A stretch of 64,000 nucleotides of DNA from assembly GCF_028683095.1 (NCBI RefSeq), contig NZ_JAJUBC010000002.1, positions 1-64,000 of the forward strand. The letters are read 5' to 3'. The stretch comes from Enterovibrio gelatinilyticus (lineage in GTDB: Bacteria; Pseudomonadota; Gammaproteobacteria; Enterobacterales; Vibrionaceae). The notes beneath the pieces were generated by a model. The model was not told the DNA's origin. It saw only the letters and a program-made list of their open reading frames with translations, and made no database searches. A program made the position numbers and the translations under genes. Within the stretch, counting starts at the first letter, position 1; each line of letters begins with the position of its first letter. This document shows positions 18,534 to 26,389 of this stretch, piece by piece.

Positions 18534-18555
18534 GTCATCTTGTCATCTTGTCATC
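18534..18555. repeat. Octamer tandem repeat in a convergent junction
   Basis: The 8-bp unit GTCATCTT occurs twice in full plus six bases of a third copy. It lies between two opposing terminators, in the space where the corC-like gene and the ABC transporter operon converge. Confidence 0.7.
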
Positions 18556-18578
18556 ACGAAGGCTGTTTTAGAAACTGA

Positions 18579-18602
18579 AAAGCGCTCATTACTGAGCGCT
18601 TC
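18579..18602 (-). terminator. Terminator of the sugar ABC transporter operon
   Basis: AAGCGCTCA and TGAGCGCTT flank a TTAC loop just after the ATPase stop. Read leftward, it is followed by a short T run (TTTTC). Confidence 0.8.
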
Positions 18603-18619
18603 TTTGTTACTAGATTCGG

Positions 18620-19723
18620 TTATCGAATACGGCTACCCGAACCACTATCAAACAACACCAGCTTTTCAGGATTAAAACGAAAGTGCGCCATGTCGCCCGC
18701 CTTCAAACTGATGTTTGCTGGCATGCGCGCCACCACTTCTGTTCCGCCAAGAGAAGTAATCACGTATGTGTCTGCACCCGTTGGTTCGGTGACATCCACC
18801 TTGCAATGCAAGGTCGAAGGCGTGCTGCCTTCGCTCTCAGTAATGTCTTCAGGCCTAACGCCCATTTGCACCGTTTTCCCCACATATGCGCTTAGCTCTC
18901 CAAACCCACAACTAATGGTGACGGATTGTGGCTCTCCATCAAAACCTGCCAATTGCAGTTGGGTTTCTGATGTATCAGCGCGTTCAACCAACACTTCCAC
19001 CAAGTTCATGGAAGGACTTCCCATAAAAGTCGCGACAAAGGTATTAGCCGGATCGTCATACACCTCGGCTGGAGAACCCAGTTGTTGCAGTTCGCCATCT
19101 TTCATCACCGCTATTTTTGTCGCCAGTGTCATGGCTTCAATTTGGTCATGGGTGACATAGACAATGGTTGCGTTTAAACGCTGATGAAGGCGTTTGATCT
19201 CCGTGCGCATATCAACCCGAAGTTTGGCGTCCAAATTCGACAACGGTTCATCAAACAAGAAGATTTTTGGGTCGCGCACAAGCGCGCGTCCCATTGCCAC
19301 CCGCTGACGTTGACCGCCAGAAAGCTGCCCAGGTTTACGCTTCAGCAAATGCTCGATTTGAAGCATCGCTGACACCTCACCGATTTTCTTTTCCCTTTCC
19401 GGCTTTGGCACATGGCGCATTTCAAGGCCAAAAGAGATGTTCTGCCCCACCGTCATGTTTGGGTAAAGCGCATAAGACTGGAACACCATGGCGATATCAC
19501 GTTCTGCGGGGTGCAGTTCGTTAATAACACTATCACCAATGCTGACCTCACCATCGCTGATGCTGTCTAACCCAGCAATCATATTCAGCAAGGTCGATTT
19601 ACCACACCCTGATGGCCCCACCAACACCAGAAAATCACCGTCTTCAATGCCGATGTTTATGCCCTTCAATACTTCAACGTGACCGAAGCGTTTTTTTACG
19701 TTACTAAGCGTTAGAGATGCCAT
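18620..19723 (-). CDS. Sugar ABC transporter ATPase (MalK/UgpC family)
   Basis: Cytoplasmic ATP-binding subunit energising the importer encoded upstream. Walker A is GPSGCGKST (36-44), the signature LSGGQ is at 134-138, and Walker B is FLFDEP with a D-loop SNLDAKLR. The C-terminal third is the TOBE/regulatory region of the MalK-UgpC group (EVYDDPANTFVATFMGSPSMN), about 367 residues in total. It lies four bases after the second permease and ends the operon. Substrate specificity comes from the binding protein, whose sequence suggests a hexose. The exact sugar is not known. Confidence 0.95.
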   Translation of the reverse strand: MASLTLSNVKKRFGHVEVLKGINIGIEDGDFLVLVGPSGCGKSTLLNMIAGLDSISDGEVSIGDSVINELHPAERDIAMVFQSYALYPNMTVGQNISFGLEMRHVPKPEREKKIGEVSAMLQIEHLLKRKPGQLSGGQRQRVAMGRALVRDPKIFLFDEPLSNLDAKLRVDMRTEIKRLHQRLNATIVYVTHDQIEAMTLATKIAVMKDGELQQLGSPAEVYDDPANTFVATFMGSPSMNLVEVLVERADTSETQLQLAGFDGEPQSVTISCGFGELSAYVGKTVQMGVRPEDITESEGSTPSTLHCKVDVTEPTGADTYVITSLGGTEVVARMPANISLKAGDMAHFRFNPEKLVLFDSGSGSRIR

Positions 19724-19727
19724 TACC

Positions 19728-20609
19728 TTATCCTTTTACTGATCCCGCCATCAGGCCACGAACGAAATAACGTCCCGCTAAGATGTACACCAACAAGGTG
19801 GGGAGCGCGGCAATCATGGCGCCTGCCATGTGCACGTTGTATTCCTTTACACCAGTAGATGAGTTCACCAAGTTATTCAGTGCCACAGTGATTGGCGCGG
19901 TATCTCCCGACGCAAATGACGCACCAAATAAGAAATCATTCCAAATATTGGTGAACTGCCAAATGATGGTCACCACAATGATCGGCCCAGAACTTGGCAA
20001 TAAAATGCGGAAAAACATACGGAAGAACCCTGCACCATCAATCATGGCAGCGCGAATTAATTCACTCGGGAAGGCTTCGTAGTAATTGCGGAAGAACAAG
20101 GTGGTAAACCCTAAGCCATAAATCGCATGCACCAACACCAACCCTGCCGTGGTATTTGCTAACCCCAGCGTACCGAGCACCTGACTCATCGGCACCAGTA
20201 CCACTTGGAACGGAATAAAACAGCCAAACAGCATCAAACCAAACACCCAGCGGTGTCCTCGAAACCGCCATTTCGTCAGCACATAACCGTTTAGCGCCCC
20301 AAGGGTGGTTGATAACAACACGCCCGGCACAGTGATCATGATGGAGTTTGTAAAATACCCGCTGATGCCTTCACACGTCAGGCCAATACAGGCCGTTCCC
20401 CATGCGGAAATCCAAGGCTCGACCGTCCAGACTTGAGGCAAGGCCAGCATGTTCCCTTGGCGAATCTCATCGAGTTCTTTAAATGACGTCACCAACATGA
20501 CGAACAACGGTAGCAAGTACATGCAGGCAAACACGATCAACGTGGTGTAAATCAGGATTCGCCAGAAGCGTGCCCCTTGAAAGGGAGAAGAGGTTTCACT
20601 GCTACTCAT
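19728..20609 (-). CDS. Sugar ABC transporter permease (MalG-like)
   Basis: Inner membrane subunit of 293 residues with six predicted membrane segments. The EAA loop is YEAFPSELIRAAMIDGAGFFRMFFRILLP-like, the contact with the ATPase. It belongs to the binding-protein-dependent CUT1 sugar permeases. Its start overlaps the end of the first permease gene by eight bases, so the two are translationally coupled. Together they form the transmembrane pore of the importer. Confidence 0.94.
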   Translation of the reverse strand: MSSSETSSPFQGARFWRILIYTTLIVFACMYLLPLFVMLVTSFKELDEIRQGNMLALPQVWTVEPWISAWGTACIGLTCEGISGYFTNSIMITVPGVLLSTTLGALNGYVLTKWRFRGHRWVFGLMLFGCFIPFQVVLVPMSQVLGTLGLANTTAGLVLVHAIYGLGFTTLFFRNYYEAFPSELIRAAMIDGAGFFRMFFRILLPSSGPIIVVTIIWQFTNIWNDFLFGASFASGDTAPITVALNNLVNSSTGVKEYNVHMAGAMIAALPTLLVYILAGRYFVRGLMAGSVKG

Positions 20610-21501
20610 GCTTCTTCTCCTTCAACTCGCTATACAGATACGGAATGATGATGGCTGCAATGGTCATCAACATGATGATCGCACTCGCCGAGCCCACCGC
20701 CATTTGGTTTCTCGAAAAGGTGTACGAATACATAAAGGTCGCGGGCATTGCTGTGGCATTCCCAGGGCCACCACCCGTCAACGCGATGACCAAGTCATAA
20801 CTTTTGATGGCCATGTGCGCGAGCACGATAAAGGCACTAAGGAAGACAGGACGAAGCTGCGGAATAATGATGCGGCGATACATCTGAAACGATGACGCGC
20901 CATCAAGCTGGGCCGCTTTTAACATTTCACTGTCGATGCCACGCAAACCCGCAAGGAACATCGCCATGACAAAGCCCGACGTTTGCCAGACACCCGCAAT
21001 CACAATGGTGTAAATCGCCATGTCGGGGTTGATCAACCAATCAAAGCTGAAACTCTCCCAGCCCAATTCATGCATGGTTTTCTCAAGCCCTAAACCGGGA
21101 TTTAAAAACCACTTCCATGCTGTCCCTGTCACGATGAAGCTCAATGCCATTGGATACAGGAAGATGGGGCGTAAGCCGCCTTCAATGCGGATTTTCTGAT
21201 CGAGCAATATCGCCAGAAGCAAACCAAGGGCACAGCATATGACGATATAAAGAATGCCGAAGATGGCGAGATTCTCGAGCGCCACTTGCCAATTCAGGCT
21301 GTTCCACAATTTTTCGTAAGGACGCACACCATCAAGGTTGTAGTTAGGCAGCATTCGAGAGCGGCTAAACGAGATGTACGTTGTCCATGCAATAAAACCA
21401 TAAACAAAAAACAAGATCAGCACGAAAGATGGCGCAATGACGATTTTGGGTAACAGTTGCTGCCAAAAATGGCGAGAGCTGTATTTTCCTTTAGAAGACA
21501 T
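20602..21501 (-). CDS. Sugar ABC transporter permease (MalF-like)
   Basis: Inner membrane permease subunit of 299 residues from the ATG at MSSKGKYSS. That start is preferred over an upstream in-frame GTG at 21534 because AAGGATC lies at proper distance. Six hydrophobic segments and an EAA motif (SEMLKAAQLDGASSFQMYRR) mark it as a CUT1 permease. It follows the binding-protein gene after a spacer that carries a strong hairpin, a common device giving more binding protein than membrane subunits. Confidence 0.94.
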   Translation of the reverse strand: MSSKGKYSSRHFWQQLLPKIVIAPSFVLILFFVYGFIAWTTYISFSRSRMLPNYNLDGVRPYEKLWNSLNWQVALENLAIFGILYIVICCALGLLLAILLDQKIRIEGGLRPIFLYPMALSFIVTGTAWKWFLNPGLGLEKTMHELGWESFSFDWLINPDMAIYTIVIAGVWQTSGFVMAMFLAGLRGIDSEMLKAAQLDGASSFQMYRRIIIPQLRPVFLSAFIVLAHMAIKSYDLVIALTGGGPGNATAMPATFMYSYTFSRNQMAVGSASAIIMLMTIAAIIIPYLYSELKEKKHE

Positions 21502-21541
21502 AAATCGATCCTTGAGGTAACGCAGCACTGGCACAAAAAGC

Positions 21542-21564
21542 GCGGTTCTAGGATCTAGAACCGC
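21542..21564 (-). terminator. Intercistronic hairpin after the binding-protein gene
   Basis: A perfect 10-bp stem (GCGGTTCTAG and its complement) with a three-base loop is followed on the minus strand by GCTTTTTG. It lies between the binding-protein stop and the first permease. It probably acts as a partial terminator or as protection of upstream mRNA rather than a full stop, since the operon continues. Confidence 0.7.
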
Positions 21565-21591
21565 CTTTTACCAGTGTCACTCTCACTATCC

Positions 21592-22839
21592 CTAGATTGC
21601 GTCTTGAACCGCAGAGACCAGTGCTTTCGTTGCTTGCTGCGAATCCATGCCGCCGTTGAAGTGATTGGTCACCACATCATAAACCGCATTTTTCACCGCC
21701 GCTGGCGCAGCATGACCATGTGCCATACTGCCCACCAAGGTGTCGTTTTTGTTTGCTTCAGCCAGATCTGCCATGCCTTTTTGGCCACACGCATCAAAGT
21801 CTGCATTTGAAACATCGGTACGCGCTGGTACAGAGCCTTTCACCACGTTAAATGCAGATTGGAAAGCTGGCGCCATGATGGCTTTCGCCATTTCATCCTG
21901 CGCTTTCGACTCACCCACATCAAACATTACGAACTGATCCGAGTTAAACGTCACCATGCCTTGAGTGCCCGGCATACGGAAGCACAAGAAATCTTCATTG
22001 GGTTTCAGGCCTGCTTTGAGGAATTCCCCTTTCGCCCAGTCACCCATGATTTGCATGCCGGCTTTATTTTCAATCACCATCGCCGATGCCAAGTTCCAAT
22101 CACGGCCTGGGAAGTTTTTGTCCACATAGCCGCGAAGCTGCGTCATACGGTCAAAAACTTTCAACATGGTGTCAGAGCTCAGCGCTTCTGGGTCTAAATC
22201 AACCATGGCTTTACGGTAGAAATCGATGCCGCCCGTGGTGAGCACAACACCATCAAAAATGGTCGCGTCTTGCCACGCTTGACCGCCGTGGGCCAGTGGG
22301 ATGTAACCCGCCGCTTTCAACTTATCGAGGGCTGAGATCAGTTCGTCCCAGTTTTCAGGCTGCTTTGCACCGACTTCATCAAGGAGTTTCTTATTCGCCC
22401 AAATCCAGTTGGTAGAGTGAACGTTAACCGGAGCAGACACCCATTTGCCGTCATACTTGGCAAAGCGTTGAAGTGCCGTGGGTACAACTTCATTCCAACC
22501 TTCTGCTTCCGCGACGCTGTTAAGGTTTGCTACTACTTCTTCAGCAGCCCAGTCTTGAATATCAAAACCTAGCATTTGGACAGCCGTAGGCGGATTGCCC
22601 GACGTCACACGTGCGCGCAAAACAGTCATAGCGTTACCACCACCACCACCCGCCACAGGCATGTCTTGCCAGCCAACACCTTTGGTACCCAGATCGTCTT
22701 TCAAAACGTTCAGTGCTGCAGCTTCACCACCCGATGTCCACCAGTGTAGAACCTCAACGTCTTCTGCTTGCACCGCCGCTGCGGATAACAGCAAAGTACC
22801 TGCGAGTGGCAGGGTTTGAATCATGTTGCGTTTTCTCAT
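21592..22839 (-). CDS. Periplasmic sugar-binding protein of the ABC importer (CUT1, GtsA-like)
   Basis: A 415-residue extracellular solute-binding protein of family 1. A signal peptide spans about residues 1-25, with cleavage after VQAE-like AAAVQA. The mature start, [16 protein letters not shown], followed by [14 protein letters not shown] and SGNPPTAVQ, strongly resembles glucose/mannose-binding proteins of the GtsA type. A monosaccharide such as glucose or mannose is therefore the best guess, but not certain. It is the first transporter gene after lacI, with about 137 bases between, and a structured element lies there. The intercistronic hairpin downstream suggests it is made in excess of the other subunits. 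Confidence 0.92.
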   Translation of the reverse strand: MRKRNMIQTLPLAGTLLLSAAAVQAEDVEVLHWWTSGGEAAALNVLKDDLGTKGVGWQDMPVAGGGGGNAMTVLRARVTSGNPPTAVQMLGFDIQDWAAEEVVANLNSVAEAEGWNEVVPTALQRFAKYDGKWVSAPVNVHSTNWIWANKKLLDEVGAKQPENWDELISALDKLKAAGYIPLAHGGQAWQDATIFDGVVLTTGGIDFYRKAMVDLDPEALSSDTMLKVFDRMTQLRGYVDKNFPGRDWNLASAMVIENKAGMQIMGDWAKGEFLKAGLKPNEDFLCFRMPGTQGMVTFNSDQFVMFDVGESKAQDEMAKAIMAPAFQSAFNVVKGSVPARTDVSNADFDACGQKGMADLAEANKNDTLVGSMAHGHAAPAAVKNAVYDVVTNHFNGGMDSQQATKALVSAVQDAI

Positions 22840-22902
22840 GATAGTAGTCCCATTTGTGTCATTGACCTGCGTAACTGCAGACTTACATTGATACCCAAGC
22901 AG

Positions 22903-22952
22903 CCTGAAGATGCCGGACTCAGCGAGCTTTGCTGAAATTGAGCATTTTCAAG
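22903..22952. repeat. Nested hairpin element between lacI-type gene and binding-protein gene
   Basis: CCTGAAGATGC (22903-22913) can pair with GCATTTTCAAG (22942-22952) with one mismatch and one wobble. Inside it, TCAGC (22919-22923) pairs with GCTGA (22931-22935). The roughly 50-base nested fold lies in the only sizeable spacer upstream of the transporter genes. It may be a small dispersed palindromic unit or a leader structure. Confidence 0.45.
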
Positions 22953-22976
22953 TTAATTGGATATATGCTGGGAAAA

Positions 22977-24038
22977 CTAGGCCAGTCCTCTCGCCTTTTT
23001 CCCCACTGAACAACATGACGATCGCACCACCAGCTCCACGCCCACAAGGGCACTCTCCGGTACTGTTAAGTTCTCTCGCCACTGCTGTAATCTTTCACAT
23101 GCCATTTGCCCAATATCTTCTGCGCTAACACGAACCGTGGTTAGCGCCGGTGACATCAATCGACTGTCTTCCAAATCATCGAACCCCACCACAGCAATAT
23201 CTTTGCCTGGGGTCAGCCCTCGCTCGCTCAATGCCGTGTAAGCGCCATAGGCCACCACATCGGTAAAACAGACAATCGCAGTAATTTCTGGCGCCCGATC
23301 TAACACACGATTCAAGGCAATTTTCCCGCCCTGACGCTTGGTCGAACTCGGCTCAATGTCACTAGGCTTAACCACCAATCCCGCTTCATTCATTGCCTGC
23401 AAGAAGCCTTCTTTTCGCTCTTGGTAATCAGAGATAGACGCAATCCCACCAATAAATGCGATACGTTCATGCCCCAGCCCAATCAAGTAGCGGGTAGACA
23501 AATACATACCCAAACGATTGTCCGGCATGACCGTTGGTACAAGCGCACCTTCCACGTCGCGCATCAAGCACACGACGGGGTGCTGAGAGTTGGCCAACTC
23601 AGTCAGCCAATTCGCATCTGTATCGGGGGCGGGAGTAATGAAATATCCCGCGACATTGTGCTCTTTCAAAGAAGCCACCATGTCGGTTTGCCTCGTCACG
23701 CTCTCATTAATATTGACGACAATCGGCATAAAACCCAGACGTTCAAGCTGCCCCTCAAGGGCAATGATGACCTGCGCCAAATAGGGATTGGCTAAGTCAT
23801 TGGCAACAATCGCCACTAAATTTGATTCTCTACTTCTCAACCCCGCTGCATCACGGTTATAGATATACCCCAACTCACGAATCGCTTGATTCACTTTTTC
23901 AATCGTCTCGGCTTTCACACCTGCATTCCCGCGCAGCACCAAAGACACCGTGGATTTAGAGACGCCTGCCACTTTCGCTACGTCAATCACTGTGGCTTTT
24001 CGTCCACTGGAACGTCGTGTTTTTTTGCTCTCAGCCAC
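22977..24038 (-). CDS. LacI-family transcriptional regulator of the sugar cluster
   Basis: A 353-residue repressor with a LacI-type helix-turn-helix (about 15-40, TVIDVAKVAGVSKSTVSLVL), hinge region and a periplasmic-binding-protein-like effector domain. A basic N-terminal extension (MAESKKTRRSSGRK) precedes the HTH, and the end is Cys-rich (SSCCSV). It lies directly upstream of, and in the same direction as, the ABC importer genes, and diverges from the DUF1479 gene. A perfect LacI-type palindrome sits in the divergent region. The natural inference is that it controls both itself (with the transporter) and the DUF1479 gene in response to the transported sugar or a derivative. Confidence 0.93.
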   Translation of the reverse strand: MAESKKTRRSSGRKATVIDVAKVAGVSKSTVSLVLRGNAGVKAETIEKVNQAIRELGYIYNRDAAGLRSRESNLVAIVANDLANPYLAQVIIALEGQLERLGFMPIVVNINESVTRQTDMVASLKEHNVAGYFITPAPDTDANWLTELANSQHPVVCLMRDVEGALVPTVMPDNRLGMYLSTRYLIGLGHERIAFIGGIASISDYQERKEGFLQAMNEAGLVVKPSDIEPSSTKRQGGKIALNRVLDRAPEITAIVCFTDVVAYGAYTALSERGLTPGKDIAVVGFDDLEDSRLMSPALTTVRVSAEDIGQMACERLQQWRENLTVPESALVGVELVVRSSCCSVGKKARGLA

Positions 24039-24140
24039 AGATACATTGCCTCCGAATCGTCCGGCATTCAGCGATGAAAAAAGTTATCTTTCAATTACAA
24101 GAACATGCGACGAGCAACATCAAACGTTCAAAAAATAAAC

Positions 24141-24152
24141 TGGAACGTTCCA
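24141..24152. promoter_or_regulatory. LacI-type operator in the lacI/DUF1479 divergent region
   Basis: TGGAACGTTCCA is a perfect 12-bp palindrome with the central CG typical of LacI-family operators. Further AACGTT cores occur at 24123-24128 and 24188-24193. A possible rightward promoter (TGGAAC at 24141-24146, TATATT at 24163-24168, 16-bp spacer) would have its -35 covered by the operator. Confidence 0.7.
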
Positions 24153-24282
24153 ATAAAGGTAGTATATTTGTGTGGATATGTTGCAAAAACGTTAACGAAA
24201 ACACCAAAAACAAGCGCTAAGTCACGCAGTGAAATGAGTGTGTGTTAAGCGTTCATGGATGTAAGACAGAAAAGGAGGGCGT

Positions 24283-25518
24283 ATGGCTCTTTCTACTGAG
24301 GATCTCCCCCAGCAAGTCCGTGATTTCAAGCGCACAATGAAGGCGAAATGTCCTGATTACAAACGTCGATTCGAGGAAGTGTCACGCGCGATGGAAGCCG
24401 AAATCGCACGGATAAAAAAAGAAGAAGCTACAGGGTCAGCCATACCGCAGTTTGAATTTTCAAGTATTGCTGAACATGGCTTCAACGAAGAACAACGCCA
24501 TCGCTTGCATCAAGCTGGGTGCGGTATTATCCGCAACACCCTTCCAGAACAAGAAGTCGCTGCGCACAATGATGCACTTTCTCGCTACATTATTGAAAAT
24601 GGCTACTACGAGCACACTCCCACCGTGGAGGACAATTATTTCAGTCAGTTGAAATCCGATAAGCCACAGATCTTTGGTATCTACTGGTCTCCCGCACAAA
24701 TATGGGCTCGCCAACATCACAACATGGCCGTTACGCGCCGTCATTTAAATCGGTTATGGACTTGGCAAAACAATGGAAAGACCTTTTTCAATCCTGATCA
24801 GGAAGCCAGCTACGCCGATCGCGTAAGACGACGAGAGCCTGGTGATGCAACCTTGGGCCTATCTCCGCACGTTGATTCCGGTTCAATAGAGCGCTGGATA
24901 GAACCCCACTATAGAGAGGTTTACTACAATATTTTTCAGGGTGACTGGCAGCAATACAATGCTTTTGATGGCGCAAATCGTGTGGATGTCGAAGAGTTTC
25001 CTTCTCCTGCTGTGTGTAGTGTTTTTCGCACGTTCCAAGGCTGGGTTGCACTAACGCCGCAAGGCAAGGGAGATGGGACTTTGCAGGTAGTCCCATCGAC
25101 GCTCGCCATCCCGTATATGTTGCTACGCGCCTTACAAGATGATGTCCCTGAAGATGAGTTATGTGGTGCTGCACCCGGCAGAGCGCTCACGGTATCAAAA
25201 GAATGGCACCCATTGTTGTTTGAAGGCTTAGTGTCCGTTTCACAAGTCCACGCTGGAGATACAATGTGGTGGCATCCTGACACTATTCATGCCGTCGAAG
25301 ATAAGCACAATGGCACTGGCTACAGCAATGTATTGTTTATTGGTGCAGCGCCAGATTGCGAGAAAAACCGGCGGTTTCTAGACAAACAACGCCCCGCTTT
25401 CCTTAAGGGAGAAAGCTGCCCAGATTTCGCACCGGAGCACCACGAGCGCACCTATCAAGGACGTGCAACAGAATTGGACCTGACTGATTTAGGACGACGC
25501 CAAATGGGCTTCGACTGA
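24283..25518 (+). CDS. DUF1479 (YbiU-like) protein, probable 2-oxoglutarate/Fe(II) oxygenase fold
   Basis: A 411-residue cytoplasmic protein of the DUF1479 family, whose function is unknown. The sequence contains an HxD pair, His196-Val-Asp198 in LSPHVDSGS, and a later His336 in HPDTIHAVED. This spacing and context match the iron-binding facial triad of phytanoyl-CoA dioxygenase-like enzymes. No substrate can be assigned. It has a very strong ribosome site (AAGGAGGG). It diverges from the LacI regulator across a shared operator region, so it is probably co-regulated with the sugar importer. A heptamer tandem repeat and a terminator follow it. Confidence 0.88.
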   Translation: MALSTEDLPQQVRDFKRTMKAKCPDYKRRFEEVSRAMEAEIARIKKEEATGSAIPQFEFSSIAEHGFNEEQRHRLHQAGCGIIRNTLPEQEVAAHNDALSRYIIENGYYEHTPTVEDNYFSQLKSDKPQIFGIYWSPAQIWARQHHNMAVTRRHLNRLWTWQNNGKTFFNPDQEASYADRVRRREPGDATLGLSPHVDSGSIERWIEPHYREVYYNIFQGDWQQYNAFDGANRVDVEEFPSPAVCSVFRTFQGWVALTPQGKGDGTLQVVPSTLAIPYMLLRALQDDVPEDELCGAAPGRALTVSKEWHPLLFEGLVSVSQVHAGDTMWWHPDTIHAVEDKHNGTGYSNVLFIGAAPDCEKNRRFLDKQRPAFLKGESCPDFAPEHHERTYQGRATELDLTDLGRRQMGFD

Positions 25519-25566
25519 CCTTTTGGGGCTTAACGCGCTGTATCAAACGCAAAGGGCGAGAGTTGA

Positions 25567-25621
25567 TTCAAGGTTCAAGGTTCAAGGTTCAAGGTTCAAG
25601 GTTCAAGGTTCAAGGTTCAAG
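25567..25621. repeat. Heptanucleotide tandem repeat (TTCAAGG, about 7.9 copies)
   Basis: Seven exact copies of TTCAAGG plus six bases of an eighth run without interruption. They lie between the DUF1479 stop and the terminator shared with the convergent lipoprotein gene. It is non-coding and perfectly periodic, so its length is likely to vary between strains. Confidence 0.95.
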
Positions 25622-25631
25622 CACCATAAAT

Positions 25632-25661
25632 AAAGAAAGCGCCATGAAAGGCGCTTTCTTT
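25632..25661. terminator. Bidirectional terminator, DUF1479 gene and SLT-like lipoprotein gene
   Basis: AAAGAAAGCGCC and its exact complement flank an ATGAAA loop. The two genes converge on it. Confidence 0.85.
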
Positions 25662-25678
25662 ATGCTCATAATCGCGGG

Positions 25679-26287
25679 CTAAAATGGCCACCAGCTGCGA
25701 TTGGATTCCAATTCAGAACGGCAACTTTGTAATTGTCCGCCATAGGTTTTTGCTTGTCTTTCGACTTTACGAGCCACTTGCATCACCTTAGGTTTGGCTT
25801 TGTAGGAGCCACGCTTAAAGCCGCCGCGTCCTTCGTGATACGCCAAATATTGGTTATAAGCATCCCATTTAGAGATCCCTAGTTGGCGCTGCGTTTCACT
25901 GGTGTACCAACCAATGAATTGCATGGCATCACCAAAGTCCGTTCGCGATCCGCCATTGTCTGTTGCTTTTTGATAGTCAGACCACGCGGGATCTTGCGCT
26001 TGAGCATAACCATAGGCACTGCTGACACGCCCCCATGGGATCACCCAAAGCACATAATCTCTTGGTGGCAAGGCATCATGAATATATGAGCTTTCTTGCT
26101 TCACAAACGCCATGGCGATATGAATGGGCGTTCCCCAATCATCTTCCATTTCAACGGCATCGTCATACCAGCCATCGTATTGACGGAAGATACTGCAAAT
26201 ATTCTCAGGGCTTTTAGGCGGAGGATTGGCACAGCCCGTTAAAACTAATGAAGCGAGAAGTAAAATCCACTTAGGTGAAAAGTACAT
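25679..26287 (-). CDS. Putative lipoprotein with lysozyme/SLT-like transglycosylase domain
   Basis: A 202-residue lipoprotein with signal MYFSPKWILLLASLVL, lipobox LTGC and Cys19. The mature domain resembles lysozyme-like soluble lytic transglycosylases. Glu65 in KQESSYIH fits the catalytic Glu-Ser motif, followed by SSAYGYAQAQDP and YLAYHEGRGG, which match the conserved Gly-Tyr-Gln-type and Tyr-His-Glu motifs. It would cleave or bind peptidoglycan at the outer membrane. AAAGGA precedes the ATG. It has a different orientation from DUF1479 and is followed by gshA's terminator region. A role in the sugar cluster is not suggested. Confidence 0.75.
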   Translation of the reverse strand: MYFSPKWILLLASLVLTGCANPPPKSPENICSIFRQYDGWYDDAVEMEDDWGTPIHIAMAFVKQESSYIHDALPPRDYVLWVIPWGRVSSAYGYAQAQDPAWSDYQKATDNGGSRTDFGDAMQFIGWYTSETQRQLGISKWDAYNQYLAYHEGRGGFKRGSYKAKPKVMQVARKVERQAKTYGGQLQSCRSELESNRSWWPF

Positions 26288-26342
26288 AATTGTCCTTTAG
26301 CGCTCGAACCATCTCAGTAAAATATTAAACATAGGGATAAAA

Positions 26343-26370
26343 AAATAGGCAGGAGAAAGCCTGCCTATTT
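26343..26370 (-). terminator. Terminator of gshA
   Basis: AAATAGGCAGG and CCTGCCTATTT flank an AGAAAG loop, and a long T run follows on the minus strand. It is 20 bases after the gshA stop. Confidence 0.9.
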
Positions 26371-26389
26371 CTGGGTAACAGCCGTCACT

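Noticed and set aside
25567-25621. Possible CRISPR array
   Set aside because: The repeats are 7 bp with no spacers and no cas genes nearby. It is a simple tandem repeat.
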